A stretch of DNA of 64,000 bases from Micavibrio sp. (GCA_002695035.1 NZNU01000053.1:24340-88339); one strand, 5' to 3'; shown: positions 54,367 through 63,242, numbered from the stretch's first letter. The notes: generated by a model not told the origin, from the letters alone. Numbers and translations are program-made.

Positions 54367-55920
54367 TTAGTCGCTTAGATATCTATTCTCAAGATGCGAA
54401 ATTAAAAAATCAGGCGAAGGTTTATATCCAGTGACATCTTTGAGGAGAGCGTCAGCTGGCATCAAGCTTCCTTTGCTGTATATATTTTTATGTAGCCAGT
54501 ATTGCACTTGCCTGAAATCACCACGCTCAATTTTTTCAAATATCTGCGGAATATCGGTACGCATTTTTTCAAAAATTTGCGCTGCCACCATGTGACCAAG
54601 TGTATAGGACTGGAAATATCCGAATTTTCCGACAAACCAGTGCACATCTTGCAAAACGCCTTCGGCGTGGTTTTGCGGCATGATGCCCAACTTGTTATGC
54701 ATCCATTCAGTCCAATAGGCAGGAATATCTTCGACCTCAATTTTACCCTCGATCAGATCACATTCAATTTGAAAGCGCAGAAAAATATGAAAGAAATATG
54801 TCACTTCATCGGCCTTACGGCGGTTTAAGGTTGGCGCAACCTTGGTCTTAATACGGAACAGATTTTCAGCCGTCAGTGAAGGGTCGCGGATAGTGTGGAA
54901 CAACCCCTCAAGCCGCGGCGCAAGGAATTTAAAAAATTCAGGCGTACGCCCCAATATCATTTCAACGAAAAGGGCCTGGCTTTCATGCATCATCGTGCCC
55001 AGATCCTTGGCAACAGGCTGGTATGCCCATTCTCCTTTTGCCGGAAGACCTTGCGTGTAAAGACCGTGCCCGCCTTCATGCAGTGCAGATTTCAGCGAAT
55101 CCAGAAAATTGGAGGAATCTGCCGTTTTAATTACGAGGCGCGTATCATCCGGTGTGCCACCTTCAACCGGGCTATGGGATGTTTCATGCAATGATCCGCG
55201 GTCAAAATCAAAGCCAAGCATTTCAATCAAGGCACGGTTCAGCCACATTTGTGCCTTAGGGTCGAAACTGCCGGTCATTTCAACAATTTTGCTACGTTGT
55301 GATTGACGCTCCATGACAAGTGGGAGCATTTGCAGAAGTTCACGATCAAGCTGGTTAAACCACTTCCAGATCGTTTTCAGGTCAAGCCCCGGGGAATAAT
55401 CCTGAACGAGGGCCTCATAAAGGGTTGCGCTACCCCGCCACCTGGCTTTTTTCTCGGCCATCTTCCTTGTGAAATCCACCACGCGTTTTAAATGCGGAAC
55501 GCCTGCGCTCCAATCCCCTTTTTTCAAAACCTCGCGATGAAGGCGGCGACCTTCATTAGCAATACGCGCAGACTCCTCCATCGTTTCCGGCGTTTGTATG
55601 GAGTGTGAGCGGAAAATATCAACCATACCCTGCAAATTTGCACGGTCCCAGTTGTCCCATAATCCGCCATGAGCCTCGACATGATCTTGTGCTTCTTCCA
55701 GCTCCCTTTGAGCGTCTCCGCAGACGATATCATTGTGAATGCGTTTATGCAGGTAGGAAATCTGATCCAGCCTGTTCATATAAGCGCCTTCAGGCATGGC
55801 TGTTAAGAAGTCCCTGCTTATAATTTCAGCGATCGCGGCCAGTCGCCCGACATTACGATGTCGCTCCATCAAAGATCTGTAAGCGTGGCAGGGATGCTGG
55901 GTCGGGACTTCGTTTGACAT
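54367..55920 (-). CDS. M32 family carboxypeptidase
   Basis: 517 residues, mainly helical, with the HEGGHGLYTQGLP zinc motif (HExxH type) and the downstream MHESQALFVEMILGR supplying the third ligand. The family removes C-terminal residues broadly, with no signal peptide, so it works in the cytoplasm. First gene of a minus-strand peptidase run; divergent from the RNase H-like gene. Confidence 0.95.
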   Translation of the reverse strand: MSNEVPTQHPCHAYRSLMERHRNVGRLAAIAEIISRDFLTAMPEGAYMNRLDQISYLHKRIHNDIVCGDAQRELEEAQDHVEAHGGLWDNWDRANLQGMVDIFRSHSIQTPETMEESARIANEGRRLHREVLKKGDWSAGVPHLKRVVDFTRKMAEKKARWRGSATLYEALVQDYSPGLDLKTIWKWFNQLDRELLQMLPLVMERQSQRSKIVEMTGSFDPKAQMWLNRALIEMLGFDFDRGSLHETSHSPVEGGTPDDTRLVIKTADSSNFLDSLKSALHEGGHGLYTQGLPAKGEWAYQPVAKDLGTMMHESQALFVEMILGRTPEFFKFLAPRLEGLFHTIRDPSLTAENLFRIKTKVAPTLNRRKADEVTYFFHIFLRFQIECDLIEGKIEVEDIPAYWTEWMHNKLGIMPQNHAEGVLQDVHWFVGKFGYFQSYTLGHMVAAQIFEKMRTDIPQIFEKIERGDFRQVQYWLHKNIYSKGSLMPADALLKDVTGYKPSPDFLISHLENRYLSD

Positions 55921-56011
55921 AGGAATACGTTTTTTAATGAAGTTGTTAGGCTCTTTATACTATACTATGTGACAGGTGGAATAAGAAGTCCACCATTTGA
56001 GAGGAGAAATC

Positions 56012-56587
56012 ATGGGCAAAGGTCCAAAAACACGAATTAGTAAACGCCAGCAAGCCGCAAATAAAAAAGCCGGACTTATCGAGCTCTGGACGGACGGTTC
56101 ATTTTTTGACCAGACAGGCGCCGCAGGTGGGGCGGGCATTTACACAAATTCGGATGGCAAGCGCCCCTCAGTTTTATGTTGGACCTTTAATAATAGCGAA
56201 TTCGATATCTCCTTAAGCGGCGAAGCGGAATTATGGGCCGCCACGATTGCCCTTGAAAACGCCGAGCCTCAAAATGTCGGCATGCTGTATTCAGACTGTC
56301 CTTTTGTACACTCCCGTATTAATGACATACGTGCAGGCACCCTTAATCGCAAGCGTTATGATAGCGAGCTTTATGCAAGATTGGAAAAAGCGCTGTCGCG
56401 CCAGCCGCAAATGGCAACAAAATGGGTCAAGCGCGATGTGCGTTTTTTGCCCATTGCCAATGCTTTTGCGCAAAGTGCAGCCCAAGAAGACATTGAGGAG
56501 ATGAACACACAGATGCGCCGCTTCAGAATCGACAGGGACTCTTTTTACGAGGCGCGTCCAGGCGCGAAAACACCCCTTAACGGATAA
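56012..56587 (+). CDS. RNase H-fold protein, divergent
   Basis: 191 residues from the ATG at 56012, which has AGGAG just upstream; an in-frame TTG 15 bases earlier is not needed. A Lys/Arg-rich start of about 20 residues precedes an RNase HI fold: IELWTDGSF, SGEAELWAATIAL and MLYSDCPFV give the first three acidic residues. At the fourth catalytic position NAFAQSAA has Gln where Asp is expected. It probably still binds RNA/DNA hybrids, but full activity is doubtful. Confidence 0.85.
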   Translation: MGKGPKTRISKRQQAANKKAGLIELWTDGSFFDQTGAAGGAGIYTNSDGKRPSVLCWTFNNSEFDISLSGEAELWAATIALENAEPQNVGMLYSDCPFVHSRINDIRAGTLNRKRYDSELYARLEKALSRQPQMATKWVKRDVRFLPIANAFAQSAAQEDIEEMNTQMRRFRIDRDSFYEARPGAKTPLNG

Positions 56588-56592
56588 AAAGA

Positions 56593-56632
56593 AACCCTGC
56601 CGGCGTTTGAGCCACTGCAGGGTTCTTGTTTT
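56593..56632 (+). terminator. Terminator of the RNase H-like gene
   Basis: AACCCTGC (56593-56600) pairs with GCAGGGTT (56617-56624), followed by CTTGTTTT. On the minus strand the same stem is followed by TCTTTTT, so it may work in both directions. Confidence 0.75.
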
Positions 56633-56644
56633 AAGCACCTTTTT

Positions 56645-56676
56645 CGAAAAAAGTCCTCAAATCATAATGATTTGAG
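56645..56676 (-). terminator. Terminator behind the 13-codon minus-strand frame
   Basis: Perfect inverted repeat CTCAAATCAT/ATGATTTGAG (56656-56665 and 56667-56676) with a 1-base centre, followed on the minus strand by GAC and TTTTTT (56647-56652). It is 8 bases after the stop of the micro-frame. Confidence 0.6.
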
Positions 56677-56684
56677 CCAAAAGA

Positions 56685-56726
56685 TTATTTCTTCTTAGGA
56701 GCTGGTTTCTTTTTAGTGTCAGCCAT
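56685..56726 (-). CDS. Candidate 13-residue Lys/Pro-rich peptide
   Basis: ATG at 56726, stop at 56685-56687; the product is MADTKKKPAPKKK. A perfect GGAGG (56732-56736) stands 5 bases before the ATG, which is exceptional for chance, and a hairpin with T6 follows the stop. The about 200 bases upstream contain A/T-rich and TATCAT-like elements but no promoter I would call. It could be a true basic micropeptide, a leader, or a small RNA that carries a start signal. The 349-base gap 56588-56936 contains nothing else recognisable. Confidence 0.55.
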   Translation of the reverse strand: MADTKKKPAPKKK

Positions 56727-56936
56727 GGTGGCCTCCATAAATTTTGCGGCCTTGACCGGTCGCGGGGATATCCGGTGAGATTTCGGATACAAGGATAATG
56801 ATATGCCTTTTTTTACAAATTCCAATACAATTTTGATGGCTTTTAAAATACGCAACAGAATTTCAAGAATAGCGAAATTCGCACTGCAATATGAGCCATT
56901 TCTTTATCACATTAATAATGCTAGAAAAGTCCGGTT

Positions 56937-58136
56937 ATGAATGAATTTGATGTCATTATAGTAGGTGCCGGGGCGGCTGGCTTCATGGCGGCGATAGAGG
57001 CCGGAAAATGCGGAAAGCCCGTGCTCCTACTTGATCACGCCGCAAAGCCAGCGCAAAAAATCCGTATTTCTGGTGGGGGAAGGTGTAATTTTACAAATCT
57101 GCATATAGACCCCTCAAAATTCATCTCTCATAACCCTCATTTTTGTAAAAGTGCCCTGTCAAGATATACACAATACGATTTTATAAACCTCGTTGATTCC
57201 TACGGCATTAAATGGCATGAAAAAAATCCCGAAGATGGTCTTGGCCAACTCTTCTGCGATGGCTCATCGCAGGAGATAATCGACATGCTGATTGCCGAGG
57301 CCGATAAGGCGGGAGTTGAACTTCGGCTTGGCGAGGGAGTAAACACCGTTACGAAAAATGCAAAAGGGTTTTTACTCGGACTGACAGAAGGAAACGTAAT
57401 CTGCACAGATTTGATAATTGCAACTGGTGGAAAATCAATTCCTAAAATGGGCGCGACCGGATGGGCTTATGATATAGCACGTCAATTTGAACTTGATGTT
57501 GTACCGACCCAACCCGCCCTTGTTCCCCTGACATTTGGCGGGGCAATTCTGGATATGACCAAGGATCTGACGGGAGTGAGCCTGAACGCCACCATTTCCG
57601 CCGGAGGCGCATCTTTCAAAGAAGGGATGGTTTTTACACATCGGGGTTTAAGTGGGCCGTCTATCCTACAAATATCGTCTTACTGGAATGAGGGAGATGC
57701 CATTGCTGTGAATATGGCACCAAACGAGAATATGTTTGATTGGCTACGTGACGAGCGGCAAGACAATCCCAAACAAAGCTTATCGCGTGTGCTCGGCAAA
57801 AAAATTCCGGCACGGCTTTGTGAAAAACTGTTTCCGGCGAAAGATTTGCTTTCCAATATTGCCGATTTTTCAAATGACAGGCTGGACGAAATTGCGACCA
57901 TAATATCAAAATGGTCTGTCCTGCCCCAAGGTACTGAAGGATATCGTACTGCCGAGGTCACAAAAGGGGGAATAAATACAGATGAGCTGTCATCCAAAAC
58001 CATGGAAAGCAAAAAAGTGCCCGGACTTTATTTTATTGGAGAGGCCGTGGATGTCACGGGCTGGCTGGGCGGGTATAATTTTCAGTGGGCGTGGTCATCC
58101 GGTTGGGCCGCAGGACAGGCCGTTTGCCAAAAATGA
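56937..58136 (+). CDS. HI0933/YhiN-family flavoprotein
   Basis: 399 residues. N-terminal FAD-binding Rossmann fold (VIIVGAGAAGFMAAIEAGK) with KIRISGGGRCNFTN, a family signature, then LIIATGGKSIPKMG, and the C-terminal VTGWLGGYNFQWAWSSGWAAGQAV. Such proteins are predicted NAD(P)/FAD-dependent reductases of uncertain substrate. Length is normal. Confidence 0.94.
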   Translation: MNEFDVIIVGAGAAGFMAAIEAGKCGKPVLLLDHAAKPAQKIRISGGGRCNFTNLHIDPSKFISHNPHFCKSALSRYTQYDFINLVDSYGIKWHEKNPEDGLGQLFCDGSSQEIIDMLIAEADKAGVELRLGEGVNTVTKNAKGFLLGLTEGNVICTDLIIATGGKSIPKMGATGWAYDIARQFELDVVPTQPALVPLTFGGAILDMTKDLTGVSLNATISAGGASFKEGMVFTHRGLSGPSILQISSYWNEGDAIAVNMAPNENMFDWLRDERQDNPKQSLSRVLGKKIPARLCEKLFPAKDLLSNIADFSNDRLDEIATIISKWSVLPQGTEGYRTAEVTKGGINTDELSSKTMESKKVPGLYFIGEAVDVTGWLGGYNFQWAWSSGWAAGQAVCQK

Positions 58137-58197
58137 AAAGCTGTGTTCTAATAACTTAGACATTGATTCATTTACAAAAATTGAGGGATCTTAAGTT

Positions 58198-58542
58198 ATG
58201 ACATTCAAGCAGGCAATACAGTCAGGTTTTCAAAATTATGTGACTTTTTCGGGGCGCGCATCACGCTCCGAATACTGGTACTGGACACTCTTCGTTTTCC
58301 TTTCAGCTTTTGTGCTGGCTATAGTTGACAGTGCCCTGGGAACGCCATTTTATGCCATTTTTGCACTGGGTGTTTTCCTGCCCAATCTGGCAGTTTTGGT
58401 CAGGAGACTGCACGACCGCAATAAATCAGGCTGGTGGATACTTCTTTTCCTTATACCCCTAATAGGTGCGGTTATCCTTCTTATATGGACACTTCTTCCA
58501 AGCGACAACGGCGCCAATGATTATGGTGTTGAGCCTGTTTAA
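58198..58542 (+). CDS. DUF805 membrane protein
   Basis: 114 residues with the family pattern YVTFSGRASRSEYWYWTLF, LAVLVRRLHDRNKSGWW and three to four membrane helices. The function of DUF805 proteins is unknown. It follows the flavoprotein gene by about 60 bases in the same direction; the YfcA-type permease remnant lies just after it. Confidence 0.93.
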   Translation: MTFKQAIQSGFQNYVTFSGRASRSEYWYWTLFVFLSAFVLAIVDSALGTPFYAIFALGVFLPNLAVLVRRLHDRNKSGWWILLFLIPLIGAVILLIWTLLPSDNGANDYGVEPV

Positions 58543-58558
58543 TACCGCAATATAGCCG

Positions 58559-58748
58559 TTGGATATTGCGCTTATAACTATTTTGGGTTTTGTTATGGGG
58601 GTCGTCACCTCCATATCCGGCGGCGCGGGTGTCATAGGCATGTTTTTTTCTTTCTCCAGTAAATAAAGAGGACAATTTCATCCGTCTTTCTATGGTCGCT
58701 ATCTCTATAGTAATGATTCTAAAAGTGCTCTATGATTTAATAAAGTGA
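58559..58748 (+). pseudogene. Remnant of a YfcA/TauE-type permease gene
   Basis: Two short reading frames in different phases look like the two ends of a TSUP permease (usually about 250 residues). At 58559-58666 the frame reads ALITILGFVMGVVTSISGGAGVIGM, like the YfcA N-terminal GFIDSIAGGGG region. At 58677-58748, one frame over, it reads FIRLSMVAISIVMILKVLYD, like the family C-terminal RFIRPLFLLVVLALILKLLYD. The roughly 200 residues in between are gone and stops interrupt the rest. It is therefore a decayed gene, not an active one; the identification rests on my memory of the family pattern. Confidence 0.6.
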
Positions 58749-58755
58749 TGTTTAT

Positions 58756-58947
58756 ATGAAAGAACTTACCCGCGTTTACTCCGTCTTTGAGGCAGATATA
58801 CTCTGCTCAAAACTGCGTGCAGCAGGCATTCATGCCTTTCCTCAAAGTAAGGAGACATTCAACATCGTGCCAAATGTTCATGACGGCATCCGGATCCTCA
58901 TCGCAGAAGAGGATTACGATGAGGCGAGACGCATTCTTTCGGCATAG
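58756..58947 (+). CDS. DUF2007 small protein
   Basis: 63 residues; KELTRVYSVFEADILCSKLRAAGIHAF and the end AEEDYDEARRIL match the DUF2007 (putative signal-transducing) family. It may bind metal or nucleotide, but no function is established. It stands 7 bases after the permease remnant. Confidence 0.88.
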   Translation: MKELTRVYSVFEADILCSKLRAAGIHAFPQSKETFNIVPNVHDGIRILIAEEDYDEARRILSA

Positions 58948-59001
58948 ATCTTGCAAGTCCTTCATAAGATTTAATTTTTAAGATTTTATGGAGTATGCCC
59001 C

Positions 59002-59418
59002 ATGTCCGTTCAAATGCCCGCCACTCAAAACACAGCAAAGCAATCGCCAAACCCTAGTTTGTCCCAAGGAATTGGCAAAAAACAGCCCAGCGCCGATGAG
59101 GTCAGAAACGCTTTTTTAGAGCTGGTTGATAAGACGCCGGCCGAGCTAATCCGCGCCATGATTTTGGCCGAAGAAGGTCTGACCGAGGAAGAATTTGCCG
59201 CCTTGCCACCGGAAGAGCAGGAAAAAATTGAAAAGAAAATCATTGCCCGTCTTGAAGAAAAAATGGAGCTGGGCATGGAAGAAAACCTGAAGGCCAATCA
59301 AAACGTCCAATTGCTGGCTTCTGCCTCGCAACCGCGAAAAGGACAGATGTTTTTGAATACGGATCAGACTTTGGACGCCCTTATTAAGGCTCAGGAACAA
59401 GACCGCGGCGAAAGCTAG
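59002..59418 (+). CDS. Uncharacterised helical protein
   Basis: 138 residues. A low-complexity start (about 1-25) is followed by a strongly helical, Glu-rich part (VRNAFLELVDKTPAELIRAMIL, EEEFAALPPEEQEKIEKKIIARLEEKM). No family I can name. Coupled neither to the DUF2007 gene (54 bases away) nor to the convergent DUF3800 gene. Confidence 0.72.
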   Translation: MSVQMPATQNTAKQSPNPSLSQGIGKKQPSADEVRNAFLELVDKTPAELIRAMILAEEGLTEEEFAALPPEEQEKIEKKIIARLEEKMELGMEENLKANQNVQLLASASQPRKGQMFLNTDQTLDALIKAQEQDRGES

Positions 59419-59545
59419 AAGGTCACGCCCTACAATAATGCGTCAAAGATAAAATATGGTATTTTAAAAAATTAATTGAAATTTAAAAAATTTAAAATAT
59501 AGTTGTTTTAGGCTTAGCCTACGAGGTCATCGTAAGATGGCTGAC

Positions 59546-59577
59546 TAAAGTCCGCTTCGGCGGACTTTATTATTTTG
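59546..59577 (+). terminator. Hairpin with UUCG loop between convergent genes
   Basis: TAAAGTCCGC (59546-59555), TTCG loop, GCGGACTTTA (59560-59569), then TTATTATTTT on the plus strand. Terminates the 59002-59418 transcript, and its distal part overlaps the DUF3800 stop, so it may also stop minus-strand readers. Confidence 0.8.
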
Positions 59578-60382
59578 AGGTTTCCCAACAAAAATATTTT
59601 ATTCCTAAATGTTCTATTTTTTCCTCGGCTACATGAGTATTGATGAGCTTGTTATCGTCTAAAAGTCTTTTATATGGTCTGTTGCTTTTATCGTAACCAC
59701 CCATACACATTGGCCATAAATATAGGTCAGCCAGTTGAGTTAAATGTGATGATTTATATTTTAATTTAAAATCATACAGTATCTCATCTAATTTATCCTG
59801 TTCCATGGGATTATATTTTTTTGAGTTATCTTTGCTAAACGGCAGCCCCTCTTGCTTTAAAGAATAATAATAATTTTTAATAATATTATCTGTTTTTTTA
59901 TCACATCTTTCTATATTTACTCGTAGCTTTCTGTCTTGCATATGTGCAAATTTTGCTGCTCTCTCAACAACTATTGAGAACGCTGTTTTACAAAGTTTCC
60001 ATTTATTATCACCGTATATATCTTCATATCGATTTTTGTATCCAATCCTATCAATTACGCAAGCAACTCCAACAACGGGGGACTCTTTCATTAGTTGATA
60101 CAATTGTTCATAAAATAAATCCTGTTTCTTCTTACTTAACCCTGCAATGAAGGAAAAATTTTTTGCCTTACTACGTATTTCGCTGGAATGTAAAGGATCT
60201 TTTATCTGCCATTCTTTGCAAAACAGATCATAATTCTCTTCATACAGAGTTTCTTCTTCATCCTTGATAAGAATACCTCCTAAGGCAAAATAATCATGCC
60301 CATGCTTAGGCTTTTTTCCTTGTTTTTTATCAGGATGACGAGTACCCGAGTCATCAATATAGAGATTTAAAGTGCTTACCAT
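59570..60382 (-). CDS. DUF3800 protein attached to guaA
   Basis: 270 residues from the ATG at 60382. The start carries the DUF3800 hallmark LYIDDSGTR; further in are HDYFALGGILI, DPLHSSEIRS and a C-terminal LTQLADLYLWPM with Asp, in line with an RNase H-like metal site often found on mobile DNA. The gene is clearly richer in A+T than its neighbours. Its Shine-Dalgarno GGGAG (60390-60394, 7-base spacing) is made of the last two guaA codons, so translation is linked to guaA. An upstream extension through the guaA end is a shadow. Confidence 0.88.
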   Translation of the reverse strand: MVSTLNLYIDDSGTRHPDKKQGKKPKHGHDYFALGGILIKDEEETLYEENYDLFCKEWQIKDPLHSSEIRSKAKNFSFIAGLSKKKQDLFYEQLYQLMKESPVVGVACVIDRIGYKNRYEDIYGDNKWKLCKTAFSIVVERAAKFAHMQDRKLRVNIERCDKKTDNIIKNYYYSLKQEGLPFSKDNSKKYNPMEQDKLDEILYDFKLKYKSSHLTQLADLYLWPMCMGGYDKSNRPYKRLLDDNKLINTHVAEEKIEHLGIKYFCWETSK

Positions 60383-60386
60383 GCCA

Positions 60387-61991
60387 TCACTCCCACTCGA
60401 TTGTACCGGGGGGTTTGGACGTGATGTCATAGACGACGCGGTTGATGCCGCGGACTTCATTGATAATGCGGGTGGAAACGCGTCCCAAAAACTCATGGTC
60501 GAAATGGTAATAATCGGCCGTCATCCCATCGGTCGAGATCACGGCACGCAAGGCGCAGACATAATCATACGTACGGTCATCACCCATTACACCCACGGTG
60601 CGTACAGGCAACAACACGGCAAAGGCCTGCCATATGGCATCATATAGCCCCGCCTTCCTGATTTCTTCCAGATAAATCGTGTCGGCCTTCCTCAAAATTT
60701 CCAGCTTATCTTCTGTAATCTCACCGGGTATGCGGATAGCAAGTCCCGGCCCCGGAAAAGGATGACGGCGGATAAAGTCTTCCGGCATGCCAAGGGCGCG
60801 GCCAAGATCGCGCACCTCGTCCTTGAACAATTCGCGCAAAGGCTCAACCAGTTTCAGGTTCATCCGTTCCGGCAGGCCGCCAACATTGTGGTGCGATTTA
60901 ATGGTGACCGATGGGCCGCCTGTGAAGGAGACAGATTCGATTACATCAGGGTAAAGCGTGCCTTGCGCCAGAAAATCAACTTTCCCGATGCGCGATGACA
61001 CCGCGTCAAAGATATCGATGAATGTCGCGCCGATAATTTTGCGTTTTTTCTCAGGGTCACTGACCCCGTCTAATAACCCCAGGAATTTATCGGAGGCATC
61101 CTCATGAATCAGCGGGATGTTATAATGATTGCGGAACAGCTCAACCACCTGCTCGGATTCACCTGCGCGCATCATGCCTGTATCGACATAGATACATGTC
61201 AGCTGATCGCCGATTGCCTCATGCAGCAGGACAGCCGTTACAGAAGAGTCGACCCCGCCTGACAGACCGCAAATGACCTTACCGTCGCCGACTTGTGTTT
61301 TGATTTTCTCAATGGCCTCGTCACGGAATGCCGCCATTGTCCAGTCACCGGCACAGCCGCAGACCCCATGCGTGAAATTTTTCAGCAGCTGTCCGCCATG
61401 AGGTGTGTGCACAACCTCGGGATGGAATTGGACGGCATAAAACTGTCGCGCCTCATCAGCAATAAAAGCGTAAGGTGCGCCCGTTGACGTACCGATAACC
61501 GAGAAACCTTCAGGCAGTGCGGTAACGCGGTCGCCGTGGCTCATCCAGACCTGCTCATGTGCGCCTTCTTCCCAGATATCCTGCGTGATTTGTGTACGCG
61601 ATTTGATATCGACATAGGCGCGGCCAAATTCACGGTGGTCGGAGGTTTCAACCTTGCCCCCCAATTGATGCACCATGGTTTGTTGACCATAGCAAATGCC
61701 GAACAAGGGCAAGCCCAGGTCAAACAAGCCCTCCGGCGCACGGGGTGAGTTTTTATCAGTCACGCTGGACGGACCGCCGGACAGGATAATACCTTTGGGT
61801 TGGAAATCTTTTATGCGGTCAATGTCGGCCTGATTAAATGGCCATATTTCACAGTAAACGCCCGTTTCACGAACGCGGCGTGCGATAAGCTGTGTGACCT
61901 GTGACCCGAAATCAAGGATGAGAATCCGGTCATGGTGCTGTGATGTATCAAGGATGATGGAGGAATTTTCTGCTGTCTGTGTCATATCCAT
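60387..61991 (-). CDS. guaA: GMP synthase (glutamine-hydrolysing)
   Basis: Converts XMP to GMP. The N-terminal glutamine amidotransferase part has [23 protein letters not shown], the nucleophile Cys in GICYGQQT and the catalytic QFHPEVVH; the C-terminal part has the ATP-pyrophosphatase loop [15 protein letters not shown] and ends PGTIEWE. I use the ATG at 61991 (535 residues); an in-frame TTG upstream and an ATG at 61985 are alternatives, none with a good ribosome binding site. DUF3800 follows 4 bases after the stop. Confidence 0.98.
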   Translation of the reverse strand: MDMTQTAENSSIILDTSQHHDRILILDFGSQVTQLIARRVRETGVYCEIWPFNQADIDRIKDFQPKGIILSGGPSSVTDKNSPRAPEGLFDLGLPLFGICYGQQTMVHQLGGKVETSDHREFGRAYVDIKSRTQITQDIWEEGAHEQVWMSHGDRVTALPEGFSVIGTSTGAPYAFIADEARQFYAVQFHPEVVHTPHGGQLLKNFTHGVCGCAGDWTMAAFRDEAIEKIKTQVGDGKVICGLSGGVDSSVTAVLLHEAIGDQLTCIYVDTGMMRAGESEQVVELFRNHYNIPLIHEDASDKFLGLLDGVSDPEKKRKIIGATFIDIFDAVSSRIGKVDFLAQGTLYPDVIESVSFTGGPSVTIKSHHNVGGLPERMNLKLVEPLRELFKDEVRDLGRALGMPEDFIRRHPFPGPGLAIRIPGEITEDKLEILRKADTIYLEEIRKAGLYDAIWQAFAVLLPVRTVGVMGDDRTYDYVCALRAVISTDGMTADYYHFDHEFLGRVSTRIINEVRGINRVVYDITSKPPGTIEWE

Positions 61992-62028
61992 ATTTAGACA
62001 CAAAAAAATGCAGATGCAACCCGCTTAT

Positions 62029-62229
62029 TTATCTTTTGAAAGCAGCAAGAGGATGATTGGCTTTTTCTAAAACATACTGGATTTCAGCACGCTCAGCCTC
62101 TGTGCCTAACGCATTAAAATCAAAATGGTTGGAAAGATTTCCGCCAATGACCGCGCCTAAGGCTAGTCCGGCCACTGCCATCCATAAAGGATCCCTGTTA
62201 TTTTTATTTTTTTTATCTTTTTTGTTCAT
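62029..62229 (-). CDS. Small membrane protein, unknown
   Basis: 66 residues: a Lys-rich start (MNKKDKKNKNNR), one membrane helix PLWMAVAGLALGAVIGGNL (about 14-32) and an acidic amphipathic tail (EAERAEIQYVLEKANH). No family recognised. It lies 11 bases after the next upstream gene in the same direction, upstream of guaA. Confidence 0.65.
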   Translation of the reverse strand: MNKKDKKNKNNRDPLWMAVAGLALGAVIGGNLSNHFDFNALGTEAERAEIQYVLEKANHPLAAFKR

Positions 62230-62240
62230 AATTTATTGTA

Positions 62241-62657
62241 TTACCCGCAAGTAAGCTTTGCAACCGGATGATCCATTTTGCCCTCTGCTTCCAGCGCGTC
62301 ACAAATATCATCTTTGTAATATGGATCTATATCAGATGTGAATAAGAATTTATCCTGTGTGCCGGCAGCAAAATCAAAAGTAACAGATGCCGGGGAAGAC
62401 CCGAACTGTGTTGGTTGGCTGGATAGAATTCTCGCTTGCCCATCGTCGCACACCACATAAGTTTTATTGGTCAAAGATGGTCTGTCAAAAGTCTGGCAAG
62501 ACGATTTATTAAATTTTTCATCCAGATCCTGTTCATAGTTTCCATGAGCCACAATAGCCGGAACTGCTATAACACCGCAACTTGCCAATAATGCAGCGGG
62601 CAATATCCAGCCATTGGATCTGTTCTTGATCTTTTCAATGTAATTGTCTTGTTCCAT
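62241..62657 (-). CDS. Membrane-anchored Cys-containing protein, paralogue A
   Basis: 138 residues, one membrane helix at about 18-36 (WILPAALLASCGVIAVPAIVA), then a periplasmic domain with CQT, VVCDDGQ, ICDALEAEG and LTCG. The four cysteines are spaced as in the next gene and may form two disulfides. AGGG stands 7 bases before the ATG. Paralogous to the 62683-63105 gene; no named family. Confidence 0.75.
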   Translation of the reverse strand: MEQDNYIEKIKNRSNGWILPAALLASCGVIAVPAIVAHGNYEQDLDEKFNKSSCQTFDRPSLTNKTYVVCDDGQARILSSQPTQFGSSPASVTFDFAAGTQDKFLFTSDIDPYYKDDICDALEAEGKMDHPVAKLTCG

Positions 62658-62682
62658 GAGTTTCCCTTACCGTTATAAAATT

Positions 62683-63105
62683 TTAAACACACCCAAGTTT
62701 AAAAGCCGAATGGCCTGTCATTTCGCTTTCTTTCATTGCCTCACAAGCCCGCTCTTTGTAAATTTCCGGAAGCTCGGTATCAACCATCTGGCTGTGAAAA
62801 GCATTTTGCTTAAGATCATAGACAGCAGAGTTTTGAAAGTCGCCAAAAAGTGTCTCGTGCGTTTTTTTTGTGCGGATGGTGCCATCATCGCAAAATGTAT
62901 ATTGAACATTTCCCTGTGCTTCGGTTGTTTGACACCCGCTTCTGTTAAATTCATCATCCAGAGAGCCTTCATAATTGGCAACTGCCATTGAAAAAGGTAT
63001 CGCCATTGCGGCCCAACACCCTGCCAATATTGTTGGTATTGCCAATATATTACTTATAGTTTTCTGTTCATCTTTGGGGGCCGTATCGCCCTTTGAAAAT
63101 GTCAT
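62683..63105 (-). CDS. Membrane-anchored Cys-containing protein, paralogue B
   Basis: 140 residues from the ATG at 63105, chosen because AAGGGG stands 7 bases upstream; an ATG at 63213 would add 36 residues without signal. One membrane helix (about 19-43), then NYEGSLDDEFNRSGCQT, YTFCDDGT, and at the end ACEAMKESE and LGCV. Four Cys align with those of paralogue A (NYEQDLDEKFNKSSCQT, YVVCDDGQ, ICDALE and LTCG). Function unknown. Confidence 0.75.
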   Translation of the reverse strand: MTFSKGDTAPKDEQKTISNILAIPTILAGCWAAMAIPFSMAVANYEGSLDDEFNRSGCQTTEAQGNVQYTFCDDGTIRTKKTHETLFGDFQNSAVYDLKQNAFHSQMVDTELPEIYKERACEAMKESEMTGHSAFKLGCV

Positions 63106-63242
63106 CAGATACCCCTTGTTCTTTTCTCTCTTAACTGTCTGGCTGAAAAAATTCAGCTCTGGTTTTGCCATTAAGTATGCAGGCACTATAATTACATAAT
63201 ACCGGAAAATCAACTAATTTCTTTGTGCGTTTTTTTAAAAAA

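Noticed and set aside
59500..59545. Sequence with GGCTTAGCC and other short palindromes that looked like a tRNA or attachment site
   Set aside because: No cloverleaf can be drawn and no second copy is found in the window.
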